Assembly (NCBI GenBank): GCA_903813345.2
Contig: CAIIXF020000006.1
Coordinates: 17,300,348-17,364,347, forward strand
Direction of reading: 5' to 3'
DNA length: 64,000 nt
From: Owenia fusiformis
Lineage: Eukaryota; Annelida; Polychaeta; Sabellida; Oweniidae
The notes beneath the pieces are model-generated. The model ran no database searches and was not told the DNA's origin. It saw nothing but the letters and a program-made list of their open reading frames with translations. The translations under genes were made by a program, and so were the position numbers. Positions 25,401-35,163 of this stretch are shown one piece after another (the stretch's first letter is position 1; the number at the start of each line of letters is the position of its first letter).

Positions 25401-28400
25401 CTTATTAGAAAAAGGAATCCATGGCACGACAAAGGGCATTTGAATCAGAGCCAGTACATGGGCGTCACCTTTTGGACACATTTGGTGATTCACTGCGTCA
25501 CGTCAACAAGCTGTATAACCAGATGTTTGGGTATGATGCACGGAAAGTTCCTGGTCACATGCCTCATATGATCGACAAGAACATCATGAATGAGATGCAG
25601 AATCTGTGAGTTATCTCATTGATTGTTCATTTTCACATCCTTCAAAAGGAAAGACAAATTGTATGATAATTTTTTGCATCGCATTCGCAATAATATTCTT
25701 TGTGTTTGTTTTTTTATGCATACTAATTGTCTGTTTGTTTCCATTATTGCATATTATTTCAATTCACAAAGCACAAGGTTTAACAATAAACAACTAAAAC
25801 ATTTTATCATTCATTTTAGAATTGAACGATTGATTTTGTTTTTTGGTACTGAGTTTCTGGTATACAGTATTAATGAATATTTCCCAGGTTTCCACACGAG
25901 TGGGATGTGACATCATCGCACAAGATACGACATTCCAAAGACATGCAGTTTGCCTTCTCATTCTTCTACTACGTGATTGGTGCAAAACAAGATGTTACCG
26001 TGGAGATGATTTTTGATGAGATGGATGTGGACAAATCAGGGTAAGCTTGAAAATTATTTGTTTTAGGACAGAGGGAGATTTTTCTGATTGACAGGTTATT
26101 AGCTGTAATATATTGTTGCCATTGCCTGGATTTTAAAGTCAAGGAATGGCAAGGTTGAAATTGGAAGAAATCATATTTTTGTCATCTCCAAATATAAACA
26201 AACATGTGTCAAAGAAAGAATAGAAAACATATAACAAGTAATTAAAAAACAAGCTTTAGTCTTTATTAATTCACTCTGGGTCATTATTGTCATTGTTGCA
26301 GGGTTCTATCTGACAGAGAGTTAAGGACATTAGCTACACGACTCTATGAGCTGCCACTGACCCTAGAGGTAAATAATCACACTCTGTATAGTATAAACTC
26401 CTACATTATTAATGTAGATCTATCTAACTTTAGAAAGTGTCATGATTTCAATGTAGTAGACCCATATTCACCATTTATTCAACATTAATTATGGAATAAT
26501 GCAGAATGTGACTAATGATTATATGTTTTATTTTTATGTAGCAATTGACAGGCATCGAGAAAAACCTGATCAACTGTTCCCAGCATACCAAGCAAGTAGA
26601 GTATGTCTCATATAATAACATGGAGAGGTACTATGAGAAAGATATGGTAAGTTGTTTTTCTCTTAGGATAAATTCTTTGAATCAAACACTTAAAGAACAC
26701 TGAAATAGTTGTTTTAAAGTTGTCCCACCGAATTATTATAACCACCTCATTTTTGTAACCGGTGTTCAGTGTCAGTATCTATAACAAATGGTTACACGTT
26801 TATAATTGCAAACAGGTGGTGTTGTCACATTATTGTCTTGTTTGACATATATCAGATCTCTTTCTAGTCTTAATTGTAGTAGTTAATTGTAGTAGAATCT
26901 AGATTCACACCTCCACCTTTTATTTGCTGCGACAGTCAATCTGAATGTTTTTTTATTTGATGTTTTCAGCGCCAAGTTACGAAGACTTTAGTTCTGAACT
27001 GTGAACCAATTATAGAATTACTCTCAAAGAACTTTAAAGTCAGGAACAAATTCAAGTAAGGATATTCAAGTTAAAACATAGACATGCTTGTAACCTTAGC
27101 AACCATAACGCTGTAGCAACAGTTTATAAGATACTTAAAAACTACATCTCCAGTTAAAATGTGTGAAACTCTATGTGAATATTTCCATGTAATACATGTG
27201 GTATTTATGCTTATGAAAAGAGCTATAAAATATGATATATCTTAGATATAATTTGTTGATGTAGTAATACAAAACAAATTTTCCCCTAGAAATTGATGCA
27301 GTGAATAATATGAATTCTCCTGTAGGTTTGAGATCCTCGGAGATGATGACATTGCATTTAAAATGATCCGCAGCAATGTCTCTCGTGTAGTTGGTCAGTT
27401 AGACGACATCAGGAGAAACCCAAAGTAAGATCTTTTTGGCTCATAATAACAGTAGAACCTGTGTAAGTGGAACACCTTTGGTTACGTCAAAAAGTGTTCC
27501 ACTTAAGAGATGTTAGTCTTATCAAGGTTTGACTAACTAAATTTAGGGTGTCAATGAACTGTTAAGTGTTCCACTTACAAAGGTCTTCAACTTATAGAGG
27601 TGTTTTACATGACATACTTTTTGTACTGTATTTCTGTTCATTGTTTTTTACATATCCAACAATGTGATTTTATACTATTTCAGGATCATTCATGTTTTAG
27701 CAATACGCCAGCTAGTTTCAATCTGGATCAGCCAATATTTTTCAGCTTGCTTTGGGAAAACATGACAGGTTGTTCAAAATGTGAATGTATATTTTAGGAA
27801 ATTTGTCTGCCTTAATGACAACATCCAACATGGTTCAGAAGAGTCTAAGACAGTCAAGGCAGTACTGCAGGACTTCTATGAAGGGCTATTTCCACTTGTG
27901 TCACAATTTGAACTTCCCAGAGAGTACAGGAACAGGTTCCTCCATACTGATGAACTCCGAGCTTGGTAAGAAAAATATAATGGTACAACTAAAATTCCTG
28001 TTAATTTTTTGTATCTTTACACAATTTCGTAGTCTATTATTTGGAGGTAAGGTACTTCATTTCATCATAGGTTTTCCCATTTTTACAAAAATGTACACTT
28101 CGTAGTACACTTATAAAAGATTGATATGAGATTTAAAGATTTTCACATTGTAACACTATTTGAAAAAGCTATTCTTTATCTTGATGGCTATGTGGACAAA
28201 GTGCTTTTTGGGTATCAGATCCAGAAATTCTCAGCTTTAGGACCCTCAGTTAATCTGTCTTAGGTCTCCCATTTCCTCAAGCAGTGCGCTAACTTCAAAT
28301 ATGATGCTACACCCATGATCTATGCATCCACCTTAAACACAATATACCTTAACTTTTTCCAGGAGGAGATACAGAGACTGGTTGAAGATGTGGACTCACC

Positions 28401-29876
28401 TGGCATTGTTCATACTAATCATGTTCACTATAGCATCATTCTTTGGGGATAAGGTAATATACACCTTGTTATTTCATTGAGTCATTGTTTAAAAGGGAGT
28501 TGGTTCAGTATATTTTGATTTTATGAATCAAATTGTATGATATGTTCGTTTTATGTCAACTTACAATGGATCTCCTCAAAAGTTAATCATTTCAGTCAAT
28601 ATGGTACAACGAAAATAGGACTTCTGCGCATGTTAAAATTTTTCGTCAAAACTCAACTTTTGTTCAAGTTGATACGATTGTCTTTCGAACTAGAGACTTA
28701 CCTCATTCGAAAGATCATAAAAGACTTTATCTATACTGAAAATCTTAGATCCAAACATACATGTAGTAGAATATGCCGTCAGTCCGCATTTGAATTTTTG
28801 AAGTGAGTTTCGTAGATCGTCAGATTTCTCCAACTGATATCGGGTTATCTCAAACTGGTTCGTTTATAAATACGAATTTCTTTACCGTCGTAAGGCGCAT
28901 GCGCAAAATTGATTTATAAACCTTATTGGTTGATGGTTTTTCTCCTGCGCATGCGTGAAGTCTGATGAACACTTATGACGAAGACCGGAGCAAACATTAC
29001 TAGCTCCCGAAGGAAATTCCAAGATTCAGGTCATTTCGCCGTGTTTGCTAAGCGTGTATACGTGAATGACAAGCTGTTTTGAGTAGATCGGGTACATGTT
29101 TTAGACACAACATTGATTTAGCTTGACATTGATGTGCACATTGGCACTTTTGAGCATGTTAATACAAGTTTTTACACTCTTAGCACGAGACGGGTTTTCG
29201 AAAAATCTGTTATCTGATTCACTCGATTATCGTATGGATATGTATTTCTGCTGACATTTCAACACCACATCACATAGAATTACGATGCAGTATGATAATA
29301 AAACACAAAACAACTACTAAATTCCACTTGTTATTTCACAGGAGGTAAAAATGCAAACTGCCTAGATTCTTTGTAAGGGTCGTCAGACATCGGATTGGCC
29401 GCCATATTTGAAATGAAAATATCACTAAATAGAGGTCTGCGCATGCCTCAACATTTCGACTGATTTGTTATAAGATATCTTGCTGATTTATCAATTTTTG
29501 ATCCAGGAATAATCCATGCTGAGTTCCTCTGTGTTTAAAATCCAGTTTGCAAAATCATTAAATAATAATAATATGCCGATTCAGTTTCAGGGACAAGCTC
29601 AATATTTCATTGATGTCTCAAAATGTAATTTCTCTTACATTTCATGTTGACCTTTTCCCTCCACTTCGAAAATGTAATTGAAGATTAATATGCCAAGAAA
29701 ACCTCATGAATTTTTACCCTTTCTAAAAAATTAATTGAGGCATTAGGTAGCTAACTATCTACTGTATAGTATACACACTTGTTTGCCTCATGTATTTTCA
29801 GATTGAGCAACTAAAGAGAAAATTCTGGCGACAGCGGGTCGGAGAGCGGAAAAAAGATCGAGTCGAGGATGTTTGA
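10432..29876 (+). CDS. GNPTAB: N-acetylglucosamine-1-phosphotransferase subunits alpha/beta precursor
   Basis: Catalytic precursor of the cis-Golgi enzyme that adds GlcNAc-1-phosphate to mannose on lysosomal hydrolases, the first step of mannose-6-phosphate tagging. Twenty-eight exons: 10432-10557, 11423-11508, 11927-12046, 12609-12635, 12877-13082, 13231-13298, 13673-13804, 14152-14226, 14664-14735, 15431-15478, 16298-16429, 20889-21059, 21352-21547, 22076-22131, 22299-22413, 22586-22791, 23268-23452, 23607-23731, 24006-25219, 25409-25605, 25888-26040, 26302-26368, 26542-26646, 26970-27055, 27326-27424, 27798-27965, 28363-28453, 29802-29876. They sum to 1467 codons with consistent phases. 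In order the protein has a cytosolic N-tail ([13 protein letters not shown]), a first membrane anchor, Stealth CR1 ([11 protein letters not shown]), CR2 ([26 protein letters not shown]), two Lin-Notch repeats, a DMAP-binding segment, a Gln/Asn repeat, an S1P site, CR3 ([10 protein letters not shown]), an EF-hand (DVDKSGVLSDRE), CR4 (FVCLNDNI), a second anchor and a basic tail. Human GNPTAB is 1256 aa; the extra length is mostly the repeat. Confidence 0.97.
10894..11183. mobile_element. 290-bp fold-back element with about 58-bp inverted ends and 9-bp target duplication
   Basis: It lies in GNPTAB intron 1. The left arm (10894-10951, ending near GGGTTCAAACTTG) and the right arm (11126-11183) are near-perfect reverse complements and include CCGGGTACCGGGTAGTAAAT. 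GCTGTCAGG flanks both sides (10885-10893 and 11184-11192) and looks like a 9-bp target duplication, as made by Mutator-like elements. The roughly 170-bp centre is AT-rich and non-coding, so this is a non-autonomous element. Confidence 0.8.
14762..14946. repeat. Tandem duplication of about 92 bp in GNPTAB intron 9
   Basis: Two adjacent copies begin ATTATGAGATTCAC and end CCTCTCATTTGTC. They differ only at a few positions (for example CACCTATAAC against CACTTATAAC). The unit is non-coding and the duplication looks recent. Confidence 0.8.
15991..16206. mobile_element. Short inverted-repeat element in GNPTAB intron 10
   Basis: The left end CAGGGGTGTAGCCAGG pairs with the right end read in reverse (GGGCATAGCCAGGGGGTGC). 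A homopolymer run of A then G lies inside. Ends of the type CAGGGGCGTAGCCAGG are common in invertebrate MITEs. It stops about 90 bp before exon 11, so its right half sits just upstream of that acceptor. Confidence 0.55.
16704..16890. repeat. Perfect 17-bp inverted repeat containing CACGTG boxes and a CRE
   Basis: ATTGGCCCCCACGTGAT at 16704-16720 is exactly reversed at 16874-16890. Between the arms lie another CACGTG (near 16736) and a palindromic TGACGTCA (near 16765). It lies in GNPTAB intron 11. It could be a small fold-back element or an enhancer-like cluster of E-box and CRE sites. Confidence 0.6.
17371..18497 (-). CDS. Secreted C-type lectin, single domain, nested in GNPTAB intron 11
   Basis: Three minus-strand exons, 18497-18408, 18130-17923 and 17582-17371, join in phase to a complete 169-aa protein with stop TAG. 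Exon 1 gives a signal peptide ([13 protein letters not shown]) ending near residue 25. Exons 2 and 3 give one C-type lectin-like domain that starts [17 protein letters not shown] and contains the core WIGG (98-101), QPD (132-134), WND (152-154) and the closing cysteines C142, C157 and C165. QPD followed by WND is the calcium-site signature usually linked to galactose-type ligands in this family. The protein is likely secreted and may bind glycans in defence or mucus, but the ligand is inferred only. A TTTATT on the plus strand at 17351-17356 supplies an AATAAA signal 15 nt after the stop. GNPTAB reads the other way across it. Confidence 0.9.
19249..19380. repeat. Tandem duplication of about 66 bp in GNPTAB intron 11
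   Basis: Two adjacent units share TTGAAACAACATA, ATAGCATATAAT, CTGACAGGG and GGCATTATT in order, with point changes and a short insertion. Nothing is coded here. Confidence 0.7.
19793..20455 (-). pseudogene. DEG/ENaC sodium-channel fragment with in-frame stop
   Basis: The minus-strand frame 20266-19793 encodes an extracellular piece of an amiloride-sensitive (DEG/ENaC) channel. It has [10 protein letters not shown], the [14 protein letters not shown] motif, [19 protein letters not shown] and the [13 protein letters not shown] motif in the expected order. The same frame continues upstream to about 20455 ([19 protein letters not shown], then [16 protein letters not shown]) but is cut by a TAA at 20270-20272. 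The frame ends after [11 protein letters not shown], just where the family normally starts its Cys-rich region. No transmembrane segments are present. I read it as a decayed copy or partial duplicate, nested antisense in GNPTAB intron 11. A working gene with unseen exons is possible, since a gtaagg donor follows the upstream half at AATCTGCAAG. Confidence 0.7.
21352..22413 (+). other. GNPTAB: GNPTAB exons 13-15: the two Lin-Notch repeats
   Basis: Exon 13 encodes [20 protein letters not shown] followed by WDGGDC, a complete Lin-Notch repeat with its calcium-binding acidic residues. After a Gly-rich linker, exons 14 and 15 encode the second ([17 protein letters not shown], then [13 protein letters not shown]). 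In vertebrate GNPTAB these repeats and the DMAP-binding segment help recognise lysosomal enzymes. All six cysteines of each repeat are present. Confidence 0.9.
24596..24931 (+). repeat. GNPTAB: In-frame 42-bp repeat coding eight [14 protein letters not shown] units in GNPTAB exon 19
   Basis: Eight tandem 14-residue units (about residues 913-1024) lie within a longer Gln/Asn-rich stretch (about 24520-25050). Silent differences alternate between units (CAGCTTTTA and CAACTATTA), giving an 84-bp higher-order unit and suggesting growth by pairs. The stretch is in the luminal spacer between the DMAP-binding segment and the alpha/beta cleavage site. The array length is a multiple of three, so open frames also exist in other frames and on the minus strand; those are by-products. 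Confidence 0.95.
25463..25477 (+). other. GNPTAB: Conserved site-1 protease cleavage motif (RHLL|D) in GNPTAB
   Basis: Residues 1139-1143 read R-H-L-L-D, followed by [11 protein letters not shown]. Human GNPTAB is cut by site-1 protease in the same place (R-Q-L-K before D-T-F-A-D-S-L). R-x-L-L fits the known preference of that protease. Cleavage would give alpha and beta subunits and would leave the Gln/Asn repeat near the C-terminal end of alpha. Confidence 0.8.
27449..27608. mobile_element. ACAGTARAACC-ended fold-back element, copy 1 (GNPTAB intron 25)
   Basis: Starts ACAGTAGAACCTGTGTAAGT. It contains GGAACACC and its reverse complement GTGTTCCACTTA, and it ends with the reversed motif GAGGTGTTTTACA. 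It belongs to the family also seen at 30714, 38266, 43779 and 45886. Confidence 0.6.
28890..28960. promoter_or_regulatory. Palindromic NRF1-type sites in GNPTAB intron 27
   Basis: GCGCATGCGC at 28895-28904 and TGCGCATGCG at 28946-28955 match the NRF1 consensus and flank an inverted CCAAT box (TTATTGGTTG). A third, partial site TGCGCATGC lies at 29438-29446. CpGs are locally more frequent than in the surrounding intron. This could be an internal promoter, but no start codon or exon is visible nearby. Confidence 0.35.
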
Positions 29877-30713
29877 CAATTACTTCTCTGGATTTGTACA
29901 ACAGATTTTTGGATGCTTGTACTGTTAATAATGCTCATAATTATTGTTGGATTTATGTATTTTAGAACACCATAAAAAATATTTTTACATATTAAAGATG
30001 ATCATAGTCACGTTGGATAAAGCCAATGCAATACCAGCAGAAATTGATATTGAATAATTGGCTTTACCCACTGTGATATAAACAAAAATTACTCAATTTA
30101 ATATTCACTGTATTTCATCAGTGCAATTTTACAATACTGAATGTCCTGTATAAAAAGTTTGAAAAATAACTTGTTTTGTAAAAAACATTTAAATTATTTG
30201 CAGTATTTCTTCGCTAACATTATGTAATAAGTATATTTCTAGTCTAATCTTGTTCTAATTGTGTTGTGTGCAGAAAGCATCGTAAAACTGTTGTAGATTT
30301 TCAGAGAGAGTATCCAATGTATTTTTTACATTTTATAATTACTTGCCTAATTCATCGCAGAGGCCTGTAGAATAAGGTGTCTATATGCGAAGATAAACTT
30401 TTCCAAATATAGCCAGTGATCTCAGAATTATTCTCAATTAAACATTTCCTATCTGAATTATAGTCAGAAATCGTGACACAAATGTGATTAAGTCTCCATG
30501 TGTTTTTCTTGTATTATTAATTTCAGTAGTTTATTGAGAACAGATTTTTTATTTTTATTTTATACTTTTTGATAATGTCATGACGACAGATAGATTTGGG
30601 AATGAATCTTACATTTACATTCTTAATAAGGAACTACTGATATCTAAATTATTTAGGTCAATGAAATTGGCCAAATAAAAGTGGCTTTTACCTCTCCTGA
30701 CTAATACGCTAAT
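29877..30713. other. GNPTAB 3' flank with candidate poly(A) signals
   Basis: After the GNPTAB stop the DNA is AT-rich and non-coding. ATTAAA at 29991-29996 and AATAAA at 30674-30679 are possible polyadenylation signals. The true end cannot be chosen from sequence. Confidence 0.45.
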
Positions 30714-30856
30714 ACAGTAAAAACTGAATATTGAACCTTTTTTTGCCAAGCAAAAACGTTCAGTGTTGGTAGGTGTTTACTACAGAGAGGAATGGTATCC
30801 ATTAGAAAGGTGTTCACTAGAGAGAGGTACATGTTCACTAAGACAGGTTTTACTGT
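30714..30856. mobile_element. ACAGTAAAACC-ended fold-back element, copy 2
   Basis: Begins ACAGTAAAAACTGAA and ends CAGGTTTTACTGT, with GGTGTTCACTAGAGAG and related GTTCACT words inside. Same family as 27449, 38266, 43779 and 45886. Confidence 0.65.
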
Positions 30857-32067
30857 AGTTAGTCACAGAGTACATTGATGCGCTCCCTAATTTGTTACGC
30901 TGTTCATATTTTAAGATTTCATATTAGAACTGATATTACATGCTGTATATGTAATCAACAATCAACTTAGAATTATGCATTATTAATACTGTGTATAAAC
31001 AAGAATTCTCATAAAATCTTATCAAAGAGGATTGAGATTACTTTCTATTTTACTTTGCCTTACAAAATAACCATAAGTTATACGACATGTATTTTCCCCA
31101 CACATGTCATGTTTGTATTTCACACAGAAATAGAGTTGAACAAAGTGGATAATGACTGAATTGACACTCTAAATCAACATTTAAATTACCATTCCAATGA
31201 TATGTAGAATCTGTGTGAAATCAACCAAAGATTCACATATATCCAATTAAATGTTGAATTAAATGTAATATTTTGGGTACATCTTATACCAAAATGCATT
31301 GTACTAAAAGGTTTTAATACAAAAAAGGGGCAAGTCCCAGTGGCCATAATGTATTTCGATACAATGCATGTTTGGTGTATTGAATGAACGGCATTCAAAA
31401 AATTAAAAGCCTATACACTGTAGTGTGTAATAGTGTAAACATTCCATTTGTGATATTTTTCTGATATGTAATTGTTCTTAGAATAAGTAGCACGTTCAAA
31501 GACATGTTTTTCAGTTAGAATTGATGGACTGTAATAATAGATATTGTAATAGTCTTAGGCAATGGCATGTTAGTCAGTGATAATCAATAGCAATCAATGT
31601 CTGATATAATATGAAATCATTCTTGGGTAGTATAAACATTTTGATTGTATATTATACAGTATACATTCAGACAGATTTAAATTTACTTTTGCATGTATGT
31701 GATGAACTTGAGAAAGTGTTATTTCTGTTGCTTGCATATGGGATTCAAAACTTTAAAAACTTATTTTTCTGTGCATGATATATGCATGTACAAAGCAGTG
31801 TATAAAGTGTATGTAATAGCTGGGCAGTCATCTTTCACTCAAAATCACATATCTTGTATATAATATTATTTATCTCAAAGTTGGGGTAGGGTCATAGGGG
31901 CATTGATATTTTTCAAAAAAAATTGGGAAAAAACTGTTTCTATTGTATCATTTTTTCTGTCAAAAAACAAAATCATACCGCATGTCACCTTGTATATCTC
32001 ATATTTTATGAGTTGTAATATTAACATACCTGTAGATTTGAATATGGCCACAGGAGCAGAGTGTAGG
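30857..32067. other. No gene recognised
   Basis: AT-rich intergenic DNA. The open frames seen here lack splice support, family resemblance or a sensible composition. Confidence 0.5.
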
Positions 32068-32912
32068 ACAATTCTCCATTTCGCTGTTCGCTCTTTGAAT
32101 CAGAACGTTCGCATATATGGTGCATATATGTACTCAAAAAGGACAAAATTTGATTGGTCAATATTTTTCAACGATGCATTTCGTGTAGCTATTTGTGAGA
32201 CCCGAAAGTTCTAAATCAAATTAATTACGCAATTTTGTTTTTACACCCGCAAGCTAAATAAAAAAATGACACCATCGGAATTCTTCTTCTTTGTCATTGA
32301 ATTAATAGTCAGTATACCAGATTTAATCAATAAAAGATTATACAATTAACAACAAAATTCGGAAACGAGTATGTAAGATTTGCTTTCGAACCACTAAACT
32401 TGACCTAGATAATAGCGACGTGTCTTCTTTGGTCAAATGCTCAGTTGTTTGTGGGTTTTCAACGTAACTCTATAATGTAATATGAAGATGAGTACTTTTA
32501 TTCAGTTGTTGCATCGATGTTACAGTTTGTAGTGCGGTAATATTGGCATGAACGTGTTGAAAGTCGAATGGAATTGCTTTTTCCAATATGGCGACTAGTC
32601 ACGTGACTTCTTCTCTTCCGGAATATACTCCCATTTTCAATCATTGTTTTCACCCCGTTAGGAGCCAATAAAATGAAAAAAAATATATGTTATATAAAGA
32701 TTATTAAAAGACTAATTGTTTCTGATAGTTTGTTTTCTCCGATCGCATGGAGATTCGATCGAAAATATCGCTTGAAAAATGGGTATGAAAATCCCCATGT
32801 TAAACCAACGGGGAAAAACAAGGTAGAAAAATGTTGTTTCCCCGCGAACTGCATCATGGGAAATATTTTGACCTTATAAGGAAAAACTTTCGCGCCATCT
32901 TTATTAGAGATT
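32068..32912. repeat. Dispersed 0.85-kb repeat, copy 1
   Basis: Nearly the whole segment recurs, same orientation, at 49479-50357. Shared blocks include GCTCTTTGAATCAGAACGTT, TAGCGACGYGTCTTCTTTGG, GTGGGTTTTCAACGTAACTC and AACTGCATCATGGGAAAT. It carries ATGGCGAC, TCACGTGAC, CTTCCGGAA and TTTCGCGCC in a row, the kind of sites found in animal promoters. No complete ORF is shared by the two copies. Confidence 0.85.
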
Positions 32913-34900
32913 CAATACTACCGAATCCGCGATTTTAAGAATTGAATCTACATTAGTATCATTGTCATCATTTCCATCTTCTGTGACAGTGGGAGTCTTG
33001 TAATATACTTCAGAAATTTTTCAGACTGGGCTGCTCCTCTTCTCAGTTTTTTCTACGGATAGTTCTCATTATGTAACCTCATACATGTTGCTTATGTTAA
33101 ATAGTGGAGTCCATATGAGAGTGAACTGTATAGAATTTGTACATATGTAGATATAGGTTGGAAACCTGGGTCTCCTGGAACATGCTCATAGTTCATGGGA
33201 ATGACTTTTTGAAACTCAATGCCTGATTTGGGTGATAGAGGGAGAGGAATAGAATGGGATGAGGGTTTTAGTCTATACCAAATATCGTATAGATTTATCC
33301 GATAATTATAAATAGCTCCTTCATTGAATTAATTGCTCAGATGTCTTTGTATCATAACTTTGATTTAAATTTATATCAACCTTTTTCAAATATCACTTGT
33401 GAAACTTGGTAATACATTTGATATGTTTTTTCCTCAACAGTTGTTAAAATATTTTAATATATCACCCTTTTGGCCATGTTGGCAGGGGTGCAAACATATT
33501 TTTTAATTTTCAGATTTGTAACTGGGTGTAGCATTCATTTTTCTAAATTTTTCAATGATTCAGCTCGCTGACAAGGATATTTTGATATTTTTGTAGTAAA
33601 GGGGATACACATATTTTATGATATCTTGAAGAATATGTAATTTATCTGGAGGTGGATATTTAAACATATTTATTTACCATGTGTAATTATTACATTTTCA
33701 AAGATGATCAGGACTTGTAAATTGTAAATAGGAAAATGGCATATTATTATGCAAATACAGTGTACATGTACAGAAGGGGACTTTGTTTGATTTGAACATA
33801 TACAAGGGTACTAACCAAACCTTATACCATGGGCAATTTAGGTTCTGTATTTAAGTGATCATACCATCACATTCGTTAATACACATTACCCCTCCCTAAG
33901 CTATGATACTGTCAATATAAGCAAACTTGCGATATCATGAGGTGTGGTTGGTACCCGTGACATAGGTCCTTTTTAAGTTTAGTGCATGTAAATGACTTAC
34001 TTAGAATTTGTGGACAATGTGCATAGTGCATATGGAACATTATAATGCATGCAAGAGTTAAAATGGTGTCCATAATACAAGAGAGAAGCATTTTTTCTTC
34101 CAGTTTATATGCTCTTGTGTTAATGAAGGGTTTCATCATATAAAATGTTTAACATTTCTTAGTAGCATAATATTTTTAAATGGTATTTTGTACTTAAGGC
34201 ATTGTTTTAAAAGGTATTTTGTAATAATGGCATTGTTATTTGCCAGTAGAAAACTGAATTTGTATTGAAAATATTGTGTGAAAATGTACCATTAACAGTG
34301 AATATTTACATTGGTTTACTCTGTCAGTGTTTGATAAAGGTGGAGGGGGGTGAAGCATTTTGATATCCACAGCTGCTACTGTCTCTTGAAGAGGATAGTT
34401 GCTACTGTGCTTAGAGTAACTAAAATGGGGGTTGAGTAAAAATAACTCTCAAAATCCATTTTCATTTTTATTGTACTGTAATTGGCTATATTGATACATT
34501 CCCTAAGATCTAAGATCCCCAGTTTGGATTCTTACAAATTTTGTTTAAAAAATAGTGGTGATGCAATATGATTGAATGGTAATAATATGGTTGTAGATTA
34601 TGTACCTGTTTTATATACCTGTACAGTGGAAATAAAAATGTCAAAATAAAATGTTTTCTTGTTTACTTTGTCTAGAATGGAATTTGTTACTATAGAAATT
34701 GTGACAATGTAATGTAAAAAAATAACAGGTTTAGCAACCTAAATCGATGGTTAAAAATTTAAGTTTTGTTATCAAAACTTTTGTTTAGCTTGGCAATATC
34801 TTGGGCTAAAAGAAAATTGGCAACATGGTAAATGCGAATTATTAAGAATGAATTTTACTGTATTTACACATGTATAAGAGGATATTATTGCAATAATAAT
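32913..34900. other. No gene recognised
   Basis: AT-rich DNA without coding exons that I can support. The minus-strand frame at 33912-34139 has no supporting feature. Confidence 0.5.
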
Positions 34901-34944
34901 CTCAATAAGCCTTGTTAATTTTTTATTACAAAAACACAGATATA

Positions 34945-35163
34945 TCAATTCATGCTTCCTACTAAAAATCTGTCCCTGATCCAGCGTCTAAAATATATCC
35001 CCATAAATCCTAATCCTATAGCGACAGCTGAACACAGAAGTCCTATTTTGATGATGTGGCTCTTGGAAAAACTGTCACTATCATGAAATTTTTTAGTAAT
35101 TTCTGTCATGGACGCATTCAATTGTGAACTGTTTGGCACCCCTGTTGTATTACTAAGTACCAT
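34945..35163 (-). CDS. Candidate 72-aa single-pass membrane protein
   Basis: The minus-strand frame starts ATGG at 35163, is preceded in frame by TGA, and stops at 34945. The first 45 residues are polar (SNTTGVPNSSQLNASMTE), followed by a hydrophobic stretch IGLLCSAVAIGLGFMGIYF and a basic tail RRWIRDRFLVGSMN. This is the shape of a small membrane protein with one C-terminal anchor. An AATAAA signal (plus strand 34922-34927) lies about 18 nt after the stop, which favours a real transcript end. I do not recognise the family. It may instead be the last exon of a longer gene, or chance. Confidence 0.42.
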   Translation of the reverse strand: MVLSNTTGVPNSSQLNASMTEITKKFHDSDSFSKSHIIKIGLLCSAVAIGLGFMGIYFRRWIRDRFLVGSMN

